A stretch of 64,000 nucleotides of DNA from Lycocorax pyrrhopterus obiensis (Eukaryota; Chordata; Aves; Passeriformes; Paradisaeidae), in the NCBI GenBank assembly GCA_014706295.1, contig JACSVZ010000028.1, positions 1,034,263 to 1,098,262 of the forward strand, given 5' to 3'. The notes below the pieces were generated by a model. The model was not told where the DNA came from. It saw nothing but the letters and a program-made list of their open reading frames with translations, and ran no database searches. Both the position numbers and the translations under genes were made by a program. This document shows, one piece after another, positions 42,401 through 55,852 of the stretch. Every line of letters starts with the position of its first letter. Position 1 is the first letter of the stretch.

Positions 42401-45400
42401 CTCCCAGGTCTGACAAGAGCTGAGAATTTGGGTGTCAGCCCTGATTCTTTCACCTCTTTCCTTCATTTCTGTGTCAAAGTGGAGCTGGTTCAGCCCCATC
42501 AGGGCCTGTCAGGAACCCCCAGCAAATCTGACTGAAAGCCTCTTGAACTTTTCCATTCCTGCCTTTATTAAAAAGCGCTATCTAAAAACTGCTAAAATTA
42601 GTCCGTGCTGCTTCTCCCAGGATGACACAACTGCTGTCAGGGCAGCAACAGCTCTGAACCGTGATGTCATCTCAAAAAAGATCAGCAAAAAAAAGCCAGC
42701 TCAGGCTCTTGTGCCGCAATCCTCGCAGAGAGCCGAGGTCAGGGAATGCGGGATTGATGCTGCTGCTCCCAGCTCCCGGCACGGCTCTGTCCTGGCCAGC
42801 CCACGCTGCTCACTCTGCTCGGGAAGCAGGGAACAGCGGGATTTAATCCGTGGGAATGGGGTAAAAGGGGCCGAGGGGGGCACGGGGACGAGGACGTGGC
42901 TGCAGGACCTGCACTGCCCGGGACTTCCAGAACCTTCCCATCGAATTTCAGAAGGAATTGGAGATCAAAAGTGGCAGCGAGCGAGCAGCACCACATGAGG
43001 CACTGAGAGACACTCAGGAACCAACCCAGACACAGCTTTCCTCGGGGAAATTGTTCCACAGCATTAACTCTTTCCCTTGCTCCCAGTCCCACACACAACC
43101 AGCAGCTTTTTAGCCCCAAACCAGGCTGGTTTCTCCTCCTCCCTGACATTAAATAAATGACCAGCCTGGAGCACCCTCCTGCCTCACCTTTGGCTCAGTC
43201 CAGTGACCTTTGTTCACCAAGAACACATTTAAAAGGTCCTGTGTGAACAGGAGGGCTCCTGAGAACTTTCCAAGCCAGAGAATTCAGTGGATGAGCCCAG
43301 GGAACAGGTGATCCCAAGGATGTAAATTATCCCATCTCCTGACAACAGGGAATACCAGGCAGTGGCTGTTACCTCCTGGGATGATCCACACAAATCCGCT
43401 CCTGCACCTTGTCCAGATGCCCTTAAAATTTACAAAAACAAAACCCCAACCCCAAAAACATCCCAAGGGATCCCTGTGGCAGCCACAGCTTTTCTGGGAA
43501 TCTATCCCAGGGCCTCACCGCCCTCCCAGGGAGGAATTCCTGGCTCTGCATTCATTGTGGATTCACTGGGATGAGTCTGTGCCCATCCCAAGACTCTGGG
43601 TTTGGACAGGACCAGGTCAGACCAAGACCTCAGGGAGCTCTGAGTGACCTCGGGGCCGGGGCAAAGAGCCAACAGAATTCCCTAAATGCTCACTGCCTCC
43701 TGCAATTCCCAGGGCTGGACAAACTCCCTAATTTTACACACATGTGGGAGGAATTGTGCTCCAGAGATGTGGGATTGGGATCGAGGTGCCACCAGCCAGG
43801 GCTGATCCCAGGTCCCCGCTGAGGACACGCCAGGGCTCCCGGCCGTGTGTAACATTTCCAGCCTCCGAGCTTGTGACCACGGTTGCAACATTCCTTTTGT
43901 TTTCTAGGAATTCGACTCCACCAAGGAGGGAAACCACAGGGAAATTGTTTCAGTGTGTGCTCTGGATTTGGGAGAGGAGGGATGGGGCCGAGGGATGATG
44001 TATCACACACGGCTCCACAGCCAAGAGCTTTAAAAAAACACCCTTTGCTTTAAACCCAGGGAAAGGGACTTTTTCCCTCTTTGGCTTGGCAGGGGCCGAG
44101 CCCAGGCAAGGGGAGATCAAAGCCAGGCGAGGCTGCTGTGAAAAATCAAGCCCTGGACATTTATTAAGATTTTATTCATAAAAAGCCCTGCTCTGAGTGC
44201 AGTGGGATTTCGCTGTGGAACTTTTGACACGGGAGCTGCCTGATTTAGAAGGAAAATTGCCTCTTTCTCCTGCCAGCAGTAAGGCGATCCCTCCATTTCC
44301 TGTGAAATTCCAAGCAGGGATACAAACACCTTTCTTGTTGCCCTCAGGTGGGCTGGAGGCACATCCAGCCCTTGTTCCTGGGGTGCAGAGTGTCCCCGCC
44401 ATGGAGTGGTCACCCCTGGCAGATGTGACTCTCCCCACCACATCTGTCTGCTCCAGCCCCACCTCACTCCCTTTGCCCTCGGTTGGATTCCGAGTTTCCC
44501 GTTTTCCAACCTTTTTTTGTGGCTCTTTTCTCCCCTTTGTGCAATCTGCAGCACAGAAGTTTAACTTGGCAGCGGGGCTGGAACAGATGGAGAGCCCTGG
44601 CCCAGCTCCCCAGATCCCAGGAACTCCTGCTCGGTGCCGTGGGCAGGATTTCCAGCCACTCACTGCCTGGATCTGCCAAGGCAGAGCCCAAAGAAACCAT
44701 TTTCTATAGAGGAGCTGGAATTTGCTTTAGGACAAGTGACCACATGAGCACCCTTCCCCTGTGGAAGGTGAGAATTCCATGTGAGCTGATTTCAAGGGAA
44801 AACAAGAGGGCAATTTCAGGGAAAGCTGGAACATTGATATCCCTTCCTACAGCTCGGTTTGCAGAATCCACACTGGATTCTCCTGAAGGTGAGGATGGGG
44901 CAGAGCTCTGCACTTGCCTTCCAGGCACATCCAAGCCATGAGCAGGCACAGGTTGGAGCCATTCCTCCTGGAAAACATCCTTCACAAATGAGGAAAAACC
45001 AGGTCCATGCCCAGGAACACTGAGCCCAATCCGAGCCCAGAGCATCAGCCGGCACAAGGAGGGAGCAAAGGAATGAATCCACAGGGATTGGGGAGGTTCA
45101 GGAGGGGAGCAGAGGGCAAGGATGACACTCCAGGGTTACTCACGAGGCCTCTCCCCATCGCCCTCGGCTGAGCAGGGCTTTGTGGTGAAGTAAAAACAGG
45201 AAAAGAAAGGAAAAATACTGGAGCAAACCTTGTTTGGTGTGTGAAGAGCCCTTCCTTCGAAAAGCAGGGGGGTTCATGGCTCAGGAATTCAGGCAGGAAG
45301 AGGAACATGGAAAGAGAGAGAGACAAGAGGTGCTGGATCCTCCACGTGGAAAGCTGATGGGATTTCAGCAGGACACGAGAGCAGCTGTGAGCAAAGGCTG

Positions 45401-47085
45401 ACGGGGAGGAACACTCTGATTCCAAGGCGCACCAGCCAGGCCGAGCACCGCTGACTGCTCGGGGTGGATGGATCCTCTTTAACTCTTCTCCAAGTGCTGA
45501 TTTGATCCCGCTCCAAGGAGATCCGGAGGGTTTGATTTGCTCGTCGTGCAGGATCAGCTGGTAAATGCAAACCCTCTCAGCTCTCCTCCTGCCTGGGCAT
45601 CCCTCCCTTCCCTCCCTGTCCCAGGATTCTCCCCCTCGGAAGGGGCTGCACAAGGAGCGTCTGGAGCTCGAGAGCTGCCAGACCACCCAGGCAAGGCTGG
45701 AGCTGCCCCAGCTCAGCCTGTGCGGAGCAGCTTGGCCATGGCACAGCTGCAGCCCAGGGCCACAAAAACACTGGGTTTTGCTCCTCAGCAGCAAATCCAG
45801 CCCCGTGGCCTCCCTGGGACATCCCAAATGCTGGAGCAGAGCCTGACTCTGCCACCCAAAGGAAGAGGGGAACAAACTTCATCCAAATTACCCCAAGGAC
45901 AGTTGTCCTGCCCTGCAAACATCCCCTCGTGGATGGTACCCAGACCCTAAACTCCCTCCCTGCCCTGGGTGGGCCATGGCCTCGCTTATCCCGAGCAGGC
46001 CATGGAGGACTGGAGGACTCCTGCTCCAAACCTGGCTTCCAGAGGTTTATCAGTTTATCCCAGTCCCTGAGGGTCTGAGATACTGGCTGAGTACTGGTCT
46101 GACCGGTCTAGGAAGAGTCCAAAACCTTCAGGATACATTTGAAAGGAATTTCTGGAAAACACAGCAAGACCAAAAGGGATGGGAAGAAATTTGTGTCCAG
46201 CAATCCCTGGGATCTGGTGGCCACTTACTGAGCCAGGACAGAGGGGTTTGGTTTGATCCTTAAGGTCCCTTCCAACCCAATCATTCTGGGAGTCTGGGAT
46301 TCCATGATTCCTGGCATTCCATGAGATCAGTGCAGGAAGCACACACAGCAGAGCCTTTGTGTCTGAGCTGTCTGGCAAAGACCCTTCCACATCCCCTGGG
46401 AGTTGCATCATTATTTTGTTGTCTTGCAAACATTATTCATATTCCAAGGTCTGGGGAAGGAGATTTTCCTTTGGAATCCTTTGGCTCGCTCAGGGCTCTG
46501 CCTGTCAGGGTCGTGTGCGAGTCACCATCCCCTTGTTGGGGGTCAGCCCCTCAGTGATGTCACCCTTGGCCAGGACACCCCCAGTGTCCCCAGTCCGCCC
46601 TGCAGGATCCCTTTCCCGGCTCAGGGTAATGAGGGAACAAACCCAGAGCCAGCAGAAAATCTGTTTCCTTTTAATCTTTATAGATTGGAGGGAACGGCTC
46701 AGCTTCCCTGGGAGGAGCAAACCCCTCTTTCTCCTGCTCCCTCTGCCCGCTGCCAGCTGGGACCCAGCAGCAGGAGCACATTTCCCTCGGTGCCAGCACC
46801 TCCGGGAGTCATTCCCTCGGAAAGGCCGCTCCTGGCTGGCGGCACACACAGAGCAGGAGGTGGATTTGGCCTCGCAGGGCTGGTGCAGCTGCCGGCGGAG
46901 CGGGAATTCTGCCAGGAAAGGTGCTGGTGTTCACTGGCTCCGCTCCCACGAATCCTTATTTTTGGGACGTGTTCAAGGCATTCACCAAGGGGAGGAATTA
47001 AAAGGCTGAAGGAACAGAGTGACCATCAAATCCCACATCCTGACTATCCCACGTCTGGCTGCACGGCCTGTGTCATTCCTAAACT
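42401..47085. other. Intergenic stretch without recognised gene
   Basis: Several long open frames occur on both strands, the longest 276 codons on minus near 45.0-45.9 kb. They show no recognisable domain, and stop-poor frames are common in GC-rich DNA like this. One short CR1 terminus near 46.25 kb is the only element recognised. Confidence 0.55.
46248..46312 (+). repeat. Short CR1 LINE 3' terminus, plus orientation
   Basis: ccttaaggtcccttccaacc and caatcattctgggagtctgg with a closing ccatgattcc are the CR1 tail. Confidence 0.75.
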
Positions 47086-47089
47086 GTCC

Positions 47090-47268
47090 TGGAGGGACAG
47101 GACACAGGGAATGGCTTCCCATGGACAGAGGGCAGGGATAGGTGGGAGATTAGGAAGGAATTTTTCCCTGTCAGGGTGGGGAGGCCCTGGAATGGAATTC
47201 CCAGAGAAGCTGTGGCTGCCCTATCCCTGGAAATGTCCAAAGCCAGGCTGGATGGGGCTTGGAGCAAC
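47090..47268 (+). repeat. CR1 LINE fragment, plus orientation
   Basis: ggagggacaggacacaggga, atggcttcccatggacagag and gaattcccagagaagctgtg followed by ctggatggggcttggagcaa are sense CR1. Confidence 0.85.
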
Positions 47269-50200
47269 ACAGCAGAAAATGTCCAAGTACTGCTGGGAAC
47301 ATTTGCAGACCCCAAACTGGACGAGTTTTCCACAGGGATAAGGACAGAGGCATCAAAGGGAATGAGCTGAGGCCCAGAAGCTGCAAAACAGCTCCAAAAG
47401 GGATCAAAGGCCTGGAGAAAGTCCCTGGTCCCAGGGCTGGCAAAGCTGAGGGAGCCACTTTATCAAAACTAAAGGAAGTCTGAGGGATAACTTGATTGCC
47501 AGGCATGGATACCACTGGAGAAGGGGAATGTGGGATAGAAAAAACCCCTTTATCATTGGGGAAAATACCCATCATCAGCTGGATGCCAAATCCAGAGGAT
47601 TCCAAATGAGAAATAAGGAGGGAAGTTTTAACAGCACCTGGTCTATGGAAGGCGTCCCTGCCCATGGAATGGGAGCAGCTTTGAGGGCACTTCCAACCTA
47701 AACCAGCCTGGGACCTGCAGCGAGAGGCCCAGGAAATCATGGATTGCCAGTCCTTGGTGCCCCAGGCAAGCCTGGATGTCCTGCAGGAGGAGAGGCACCG
47801 GTCAGAGGGAGGGAATGGGCTCAGGACCAGGAAAAATGGGTGAAATTCCGTAATCTCTGGGATCTCTGAGGTCACTCTCCATGATGTAATGTCCCTTCTC
47901 TGAAGCTCTGTCACCGTGCAGATGTCACCACACCTGCTCACCGTACAGGGGATGATTCCCAGTCCTTCCCAGTCCCCCCCGGGGCTGTTCACCCACATGG
48001 AAACAACAACCACAGCATTGCCAATTCCAGCTAAAAATATCCCATTACCCATTTACCCCGAGATTCCTCCTCTGAGCCTCCTTCCTGGGGCATTCCTGCC
48101 CAAATCTGAACTTCCAACTCAGTTCCCCACGGATGCTGCGGCCACTCTTTGTGCCCAAATGTCTCCAGCCAGGCTGAGGGCTCCTGGCAAATCCCAGACC
48201 TGGCCCTTCTCCTTGCCTGCGCTCCTGAAGCCTCCAGGGAGCTCCACTCTCTTTTCCAGGATCAATCTCCTCATTTAAGGAACCCCTGGTGGGTGCTGGA
48301 GACCCCAGGAGGGAAGGGGGGGTGTTTAAGCCACACATGGCCCAGGGTCTCTCTAAGCCTCCCTGGGTGAGGCAGGATCGCTCCAGGCCCACAGGAATAT
48401 CCAGGGAATATCCTCAATCCAGCACTTCAATACACACTTTCTACAATGAGCCACACGGGACAACTTTCTCCTCTTTTTCCACTCTGGAATTTTCCTTTTT
48501 CCTTTTTCCTTTTGCCTTTCCCTCTTCCCAGTGTCTGGCGTTCCACGGCCATTCCCGCAGGATTTGTGCCTCTCCCGGTGTGTGCAGGTTTCCTGGTGCT
48601 GCTCACAGGAGACATGAGTTCATCCAGGCTCCCTCCTCCTAATCATTCCCAGGCATGGAAAAAACCCCCTCACACCCCCGAGGAGAACATAAACATGGAC
48701 GGGATGTGCACAGCTTATGGAGACGGGACTATGGGAAACACATGGTTCCAGTTTAATAAAACTCTTACATTTCCAGGGCTTTTTTTTTTTGCCTTTTTTT
48801 CCCCCATTTTATGGCTTGTTACAGAACTGTGAATAGCAGGGCTTGTTTTGTTGTTCTTGTTGTGTTTTATGAAGACAATGCCTTGTCCAGAGCTCCAGAC
48901 ATCAGATTTTTGGGGGGGAAGATAAAGCTTCCGGCAAAAGCTCTTGGCTCCCGCCCAGGTCTCCCTTAACTCCTTCTGGGAACGCTCAGGGTCTGACAGC
49001 CGGGGATGGGCCACAATGGGGCAGTCAAGAAGCCCCAGATGCTCAGAAATATTTGATCTAATCCTGCTCCTTAACCAATTTCAGCCCCTCAGTTGGATTC
49101 TTCCGTGCTCTCTTTGTGTTTTTCCAGAGGGATCTGGGGTGCAGGGAAGGAGTTTGCCTGGCCGGGACAGAGGAAGGGGATGTGGGGCATAAAGGCACAT
49201 TTGGATCATAAACCACAGGATCTGAGGACAGTTGGGGTGGGAAGGACCTTAAGGATTATTCAGTCCCACCCTAGAGATTCCTGAGCATCCCTCTTCCCAC
49301 TCCTTGTTCACAGCCGGGCTCCTGCCGTGTGCTGGATTCCAGCTGCTTGGTGAAATGAATGAGCACGGGCAGGAAGGAAGGAGGAAAATCCAAGCAAGAT
49401 CTGATCCCAGGGCTTTGGGACTGCCAGGGGTTTGGAGGGGATCACAAGTTCCTCCTTCTCAGCAAAGGCTGGATCCACTTTTCCAACCTTTCATTCGTGT
49501 GTGTGCATTCCCCAGGGAAAGGAACCAAATCAGGCACAAAGTCAATACAGCTCCGGGGTCTGAATCCTTCCCAGAGGGACGATGGAACCTGGGCTAACAC
49601 AGGGGGAATATCCAAGCTCCTGGAAAATTCTTGGAGATTTCTGCTCGCAGCCATTCCATGGAGGCAACTTCTGCAAGACCTTTGGCCCCCACCAGGCTCT
49701 TTTTTCTGCTCCTGTTTTATTCCTGTTACAGGGAGTGGGGAAATGACGCTGCTCATGTTTTCCCCATCACGACAAAGAGGAGCCCTGGAACAAACCCCAA
49801 ATGCTCAGCACTGCCTGGGAAAAGGGAGAGAAATCCCGCAAGGAACACTCCTAAGGCTGCAGAAGCTGGAAAAGGACTCAGATCCCATCCCAGCTCTGCT
49901 GATTCCCTCAGGATTTTCCCATCCTGCAGCACCTCCAGCTCGCTGGGATGTACAGCCCTGTGCTCCTTGTCCATCCCAGCCCCTGGCTCTCTCCCTTCCC
50001 TCTCCCTCCTGTGCTGGACACTGCTGTGTTAATTTTGTATTAACTAGAAAATCCCACTTTCTGCCGGCTGCAGGGAAAAGGTTTGGTGGGATGACAGGGA
50101 AGGGGATGAAGGGAGGGAAGCACTCAGGGGAAATGGGGGGCAGGGGGGCTCCAAGCCCCAAACACCATCCGGACACCATGGCTGCTGTGCCACAGCAGCG

Positions 50201-50539
50201 TCTGAGAGACCACAGGCAAACTCCAGGGACATCAGGCTGCTCCCGCTCTCACCAAAACCAGGAGGCTCCTGCCCACTTCCTAGAACATTCCTGGAACTGA
50301 GGACTGCAGAGGTGCCGTTCTCCAAAGCCGTCACGTTCCATGTGCGGAGCTGCCCCGGCGCTGAGCTCAGGGCTCTGCTCCGCTCCCAGCCCAGGACGGA
50401 TTCCAAGCCCTTGGCTGCTTCCCCACCTTTGGATCTGCCGGAGTCGGGCTCAGCTCTGCTCCCTCTGTGCTCGGGACAAAACACAGGAAAGCTCCTTTTC
50501 TTTCAACAGGCAACTGCGAGGCAAGAGGGACTTGGGACA
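47269..50539. other. Intergenic stretch without recognised gene
   Basis: I see two short CR1-like patches (about 47640-47715 plus, 49208-49275 minus) and a short pyrimidine-rich run near 48.48 kb. No coding exon or RNA gene was recognised. Confidence 0.55.
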
Positions 50540-50796
50540 TGGGATGGAGGGACAGGACACAGGGAACGGCTTCCCACTGCCAGAGGGCAGGGATAGATGG
50601 GATATTGGGAAGGAATATCCTGTGAGGGTGGTGAGGGGCTGGGATGGAATTCCCAGAGAAGCTGTGGCTGCCCCTGGATCCCTGGCAGTGTCCAAGGCCA
50701 GGCTGGAGCATCCTGGGACAGTGGAAGGTGTCCCTGTCCACGGCAGGGGTGGGAATGGTCCTTCAGGATCCTTCCAACCCAACCCATTCTATGATA
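50540..50796 (+). repeat. CR1 LINE 3' fragment, plus orientation
   Basis: ggatggagggacaggacaca through ggaattcccagagaagctgt, ggctggagcatcctgggaca and ccttccaacccaacccattc to tatgat is a complete CR1 3' tail. Confidence 0.88.
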
Positions 50797-51803
50797 TACT
50801 GAGAATGTGAAACATGACAAATACAAACCACAGCCTGACACAAAGAGATTGTGAAAGGGTCACTGGGATGCTGGGAGAGGGAGCTGGGACAACCAAAGTG
50901 CTGCAGGGATCAGAGCAGCTCCAGAATTTCAGGTTCAGAGGCAATAGAGCAAAATCCAGTTGGGTTCAGTGACTGGCTTGGAAGTCTCCCAGGAATCTCT
51001 GGTTTCAGGCAAGTTGTAAATAAAACAAACTATTCTGATGGTATTCAGCCTCCGTGTTCAGACAAAACTCAGCAGCCAGGGAGCCTGAACTTGCTGTTTT
51101 TGTAGCAGTTTTTCACAGCCCAAGAACGCAGTGTTTGTGGTCAAAGCTGATCCCAGTTTTTGGACTCTTTATTCTGATGCAAATTATCTATCCCAGCTAC
51201 CGTGCTCAGGCTCGGTCTTTCCCTGAAGGAGAGGCTGGGATCAGGCTCCGGGGATGGTACTGAGGACACAAACACTGAAACCCCACTGAGGCACAGCAGG
51301 GAGATGGGGGCAGCTGGAGCCCAGGAGCTCTGGGTAAGTCCTGCCCACATCCCATGTGGATGAACCTTTCCTGATCTCCATCCTAACCCCGACACAGCTC
51401 CAGCCGTTCCCTGGTCCTGCCCCTGCTCCCAGAGGGAAGAGATCAGTGCCTTCCTCAGGAAGAAGGGGATTTATTAAACATCCCCAGCAGTCACCTTGTC
51501 TAGGGTCCAAGCCACCCCTTCAGTTGCTGCCACTGTCCCTCTCTGACCCCAGACAGGACTCTGGGAATGCTCCCAATCCATCGCCTTTCCCGACCCAGAG
51601 CACTGCCCTAAGTTGCTTTAATTAACCAGAATTGTGTTTAATTCAGGAACAGCTCAGCACCTGCCAGGGCTGCCCCATCCAAGGGACAGGGATGGGGACG
51701 GGGGAGGTGACGTGTCCAGCCAGTCCAAACAGACGTGGAAATGGTGCTCCCAAGAGGCTCGGAGGAGACACGCCTTGAGAATGTGTCTGAGCAAGGCTGA
51801 GGC

Positions 51804-51845
51804 TGGGATAAATCAGGATAAATTGGGATAAATTGGGATAAATTG
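51804..51845. repeat. Short tandem repeat, 12 bp unit
   Basis: GGGATAAATTGG-type units occur about four times in succession. Confidence 0.85.
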
Positions 51846-52256
51846 TGCACCTTAGCAAAAAGCTGATGAAGGGAATTCTTGGCTCACACTTAAGGAGTTT
51901 TTTCCACAGTTTGTCATTGGCACCATCAACACGTGGAGGGTGGAAAATGTGTCCAATATCTAAACCAACTCTGCATTGTTGTTACGTGGTTCTGCTTTGG
52001 AGGAACCCTTAAATCATCTCCAGTGAGAGATTTAATTCAGCTTTCCTCATACATGGAGAACTCTTCTGAGTGGGGTCTGGATCCTTCAGGAGGGAGAACT
52101 CACACTGGAGGAAGTTGTTTGGAAAAAACATAAGAGCTATAACAGTCGTGGAAATTCTGAAATGCAACCACCACCCACACATGCACAGATGGACACACAC
52201 TGAGAACCTCCGATCCAGAGGAAAATCAAGATATTTTAGAAATAGCACTGACATTT

Positions 52257-52425
52257 AGAATCCCAGAATGGTTTGGGTTGGAAAGACCTTAAAGATGATC
52301 CCATTCTACCCCCTACAACAGGCGGGGGTACCTTCCACTGTCCCAGGTTGCTCCAAGCCCTGTCCAGCCTCGGACACTTCCAGGGATGAGGCAGCCACAT
52401 CTTCTCTGGGAAACTTCCCTCAGTG
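52257..52425 (-). repeat. CR1 LINE 3' fragment
   Basis: agaatcccagaatggtttgg and gttggaaagaccttaaagat through cactgtcccaggttgctcca are the CR1 reverse complement. Confidence 0.86.
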
Positions 52426-55059
52426 CCTTCAGCAAAAACAGAATTGTGTTTGAACGTGGTAAAAAAGAAGAGAAGACATAAAAAGGAGAGATCTGAAAAC
52501 CCAAGAGTTACAGGTGGACAAAACTGATGAGACTGAAATCCACCGAGATCCTCCCACTGATGGGGAACAGATGCCACAGGGAAAGTGCAACCAGAGGGAT
52601 GGAAAATGGTGTTTCCTGAGTGCCTCATTCCCTACAGCTCCAGAAAGAGTTAAATTCGTTCATGGACTCTTGGAATGAGTTCCACTATTCCCTCACAAAA
52701 TGAGACCCAGCCTCATCCCATGTCCCAGTCATGTTTTCACCTCTAAACTGACTGAAAGATGCCATCAAAAACCACTCCAAAGTTATTTTCCAAGCTCTCA
52801 GCTCAGAGATGTTGAGTTTCTCTTCACTAATGATGGAAAGAAACTCCACAGAAATTCCTTACTGGCACCACTCCAAATTCAGTCAGATCCGAGCTCGGAC
52901 ATTGAAGGCTGTAACCCCCAAAAAATCCCATCTCCAAGAGACTCTAAATTAAACAAATTTCAGGATGCCTCCTGCATGTCCCTGCTGCAAGAGGAACATC
53001 TGTTTCCTATGGAGTGGGGAGATATCCTCTGATTTAATCAGTTTGGGGAGATTAGAAGGATAATGGGAGACATTTGCAAATTCCGAGTTTCCTAAAACTT
53101 CTCATTTTCATTTCAGGAAGCCTGGAGGGAAAGGGTTGAGTGTGTGCTGCAGTAAAAGTGGGCTGAATAAAGATCATTAGGGATCACAGGAAAGAAGGGA
53201 TCATTTACATATCTCTTATCAGCTGGAAAACACTGCAAAAACCAGGCCTTTCTGACACCATCCTCAGCTTTGATCCAGAGCTCCTGCACAAGGGGAGGTG
53301 AGCTCAGATGTCACTCCAAGCCTTGGGTGAGCTCCTGAGACACAGAGTGAAGCACCAAAGGTGGAGACTTGTCCTGGATTTGTGCAGCTTCCAGCAGGAA
53401 ACAACCACCACTTCCAGCAGGAATTCAGGCTCCATTTGGAATGATCTGCCCAGACTGGAGCTGGGTGTTGTAAACTCTTTCTCTCCCTTTCCAAAGACTT
53501 CCACAGAGGTGAAGCGGCTCCTGAAGAGGTGTTAGCTCTGCTTATTCCCTGGGGGAATGTTCAGTGTCCTTCCCATCCATCTTCCCTACTTTTCTGCCTT
53601 TTCCTAAGCCAATGAGGTAATTCTGCACGAGGAGAAGCCTGGGTGGAAACCTCCAGAATGTGGCACATTCCTGCTGCTGCTGGACACTGGTGGGACCTCC
53701 TGGAGCTGTCCATGTGATGAAGAAGACACTGGATGTGCACGCTAATTCCAGCCTAAATATAAAACCAGATTAAACCAGACCCATGGCTCCATAAACCTCA
53801 TCTGGAGAGGGCTGGGGAGTTCTCCTGGTGCCTCAAGTGAGGGGCTCCAGGTGGGACAAGCTCCCCAAAACAGTCCAAAATGAACCAAATCCCAAAACAT
53901 TCATCCTCATCAAGGCTGCGGCAAAGCCCCCTGATGGATCAATGTCCTGGGTTCGATTCCAAAAGGAAAATATGGCCCTAAAGCCACCCAGCCCTTCTGC
54001 TCCTTTTGGGCCTGACCCAAATCTGCACCTCCCCTCCCCCTGCACTTCCCCCCGACACACCTTTCCTTCCACTGGAACATAACCCCAAATAAGATGTTGG
54101 CCTGACATGAAAGGAAAATGTATAAATATTTTTAAAAAGAGAAGAATTCCTGCCTCTCCACCAGTTTGCTCCAACTAATAGGTTTCAGATGTCTCACATA
54201 CTTCATTCATTCAGCCCCATTCAGTCTCCTAGGAGCCCCCGCTGTATTTATTAAACACAGCAATTGTGGAATGTTCAGCACTTACAGAATCAAACACACC
54301 ATTTTTTTCTTTTTTTCCCCCCAAAAAAGCGTAATTAGAAAGCTTTGTGAGTGACCTAAAACTGTCATCTTGGTTCCAATCCCAGTGCCCACTCCAGCAT
54401 CCTGCAGCTGTCCCAAACCTTGTGCCATGGTTTAACCCTTCCCGGCTCCCCAGGAACACTTTTTTTGGGAGTTTTATCCTCAGCAGGATGATTTCCCTGC
54501 TGTGCTGGAGCACCTCCTGCTCTCTGTGTTGTTCCTGAACGTGTTCTTTTGGACACTTGGCTCTCACATCCAACTTGTCTCCGCAGTCTCGGCAGCTCTT
54601 CCCACTCCTGGAGGCGCGAGTCAAGCCTGGAATCCTGCAGGATGCCAGTGCTAATTTCAGCAGCACAGGGCTGGAGAACACGAGCTCTTTCCTAGAGGGA
54701 TTCGAATGGAAGCAGACAGAAGAGCAGAGCCATTTTTCATTCCAGAGCTGGCAGAGAGAGCCAAGGAGGATGTCTGGGCTGGAGAGGCAGGACATGGACT
54801 TGGTTCCAGCACCGGTGACCTGCCAGAGCCGGGGGACTGCTCCGGAGGGTTTGCTGGAGTCTGGCACTGGCCCAGCCCTTTTTTGGGGAGAGATACATGA
54901 AAAGCAGAGCTGAGAGGGGATGTGAGGCCCTGAGCCCGGGCTGGGACCATCTGGCAGGAGCCAGCGGCGGAGGAATGGCCTTTGCTTGAGGCCACAACCA
55001 GTTCATGCAGCTGCTGAGTTCTGTCGGTCTGGAGTGCTCCAACAGGAGGTCATGGCCCC

Positions 55060-55160
55060 CAAACAGCCTTCCCTGGGACAGCAGCTCCATCCCAGCCTTC
55101 CCTGGGACCACAAGGTCCAATCCAGCCTTCCCTGGGCCAGCAGCTCCATCCCAGGAAGGG
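55060..55160. repeat. Short minisatellite, period about 34 bp
   Basis: CAGCCTTCCCTGGGA recurs three times at roughly regular spacing, separated by cagcagctccatcc or a variant. Confidence 0.8.
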
Positions 55161-55659
55161 AGGACAGACCAGCCCTGCACACCCATCCCGGGCACAGCGA
55201 CCTCTTCTCAAAGGTGTGCTGGTTCATTTTCCCCCCTTTTTCGGCTGCAGAGCCCCTGCCCCCACGGGAGACCCCTGGTTCACGGAACGGTGCTGCTGTC
55301 ACTGTTTCCACATTACTGCCCACTTCAAAGAGCAGGGAATGAGTCTTGTCCCAGACATGTTCCCGGGGGAGCCGTTGGTTTCCAAGCAGGATCCCTGGTT
55401 ATTGGTCCCACTGCAGGAGGTTGTACGGGAAGGGATGAATCCCCGTGGCTGTAAAACACCAAATGTGCTGAGAGCCACTCCAGAGCCTCCCAGTGCCTCA
55501 TTACAGCACTGTGTAATTAAAGTCCAGCTGTCACAGCCTCTGCCTGGGTACAAGGGCAGCTCCTTACTCTGAGCACTTCCAGGGGCTCCCAGTTTTCCTA
55601 TGCTTTCACCATCTTGTTGTACAGAAGGAAAAACACCTCTGGAAATCCTGGTTCCGGGA

Positions 55660-55852
55660 ATTTGCAAGTGCTCTGGCCAGGGAATGGTCACATTCCCAAG
55701 GCTGCCAGAGCTCCAGGAGCGTTTGGACAACGCTTGTCAGGCACAGGGTGGGATTGTTGGGGTGTCTGTGCAAGGCCAGGAGCTGGACTCTGATCCTTGT
55801 GGATCCCTCCCAACTCAGGACATTCCACAATTCTACAATTCTGTGATTAATC
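55660..55852 (+). repeat. CR1 LINE fragment, plus orientation
   Basis: The phrases gagctccaggagcgtttgga, gtgggattgttggggtgtct and gatccctcccaactcaggac end in acaattctacaattctgtga, a sense CR1 3' end. Confidence 0.82.

Larger units (their letters stand above)
50797..55655. other. Intergenic stretch without recognised gene
   Basis: This contains a CR1 copy at 52.26 kb and two small tandem arrays (51.8 and 55.06 kb). Open frames near 53.3 and 54.2-54.9 kb have no family I can name. Confidence 0.5.

Noticed and set aside
45045..45875. 276-codon minus-strand open frame
   Set aside because: No recognisable domain, low-complexity composition and no splice-bounded structure. Stop-poor frames are common in this GC-rich DNA.
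53308..53535. Plus-strand frame with SIWNDLPRLELG, reminiscent of the end of LINE reverse transcriptases
   Set aside because: Only the short WNDLP string fits. No upstream reverse-transcriptase motif is present in any frame.
54229..54867. 212-codon minus-strand open frame
   Set aside because: No family resemblance. The composition changes along its length and no promoter or poly-A signal is associated.
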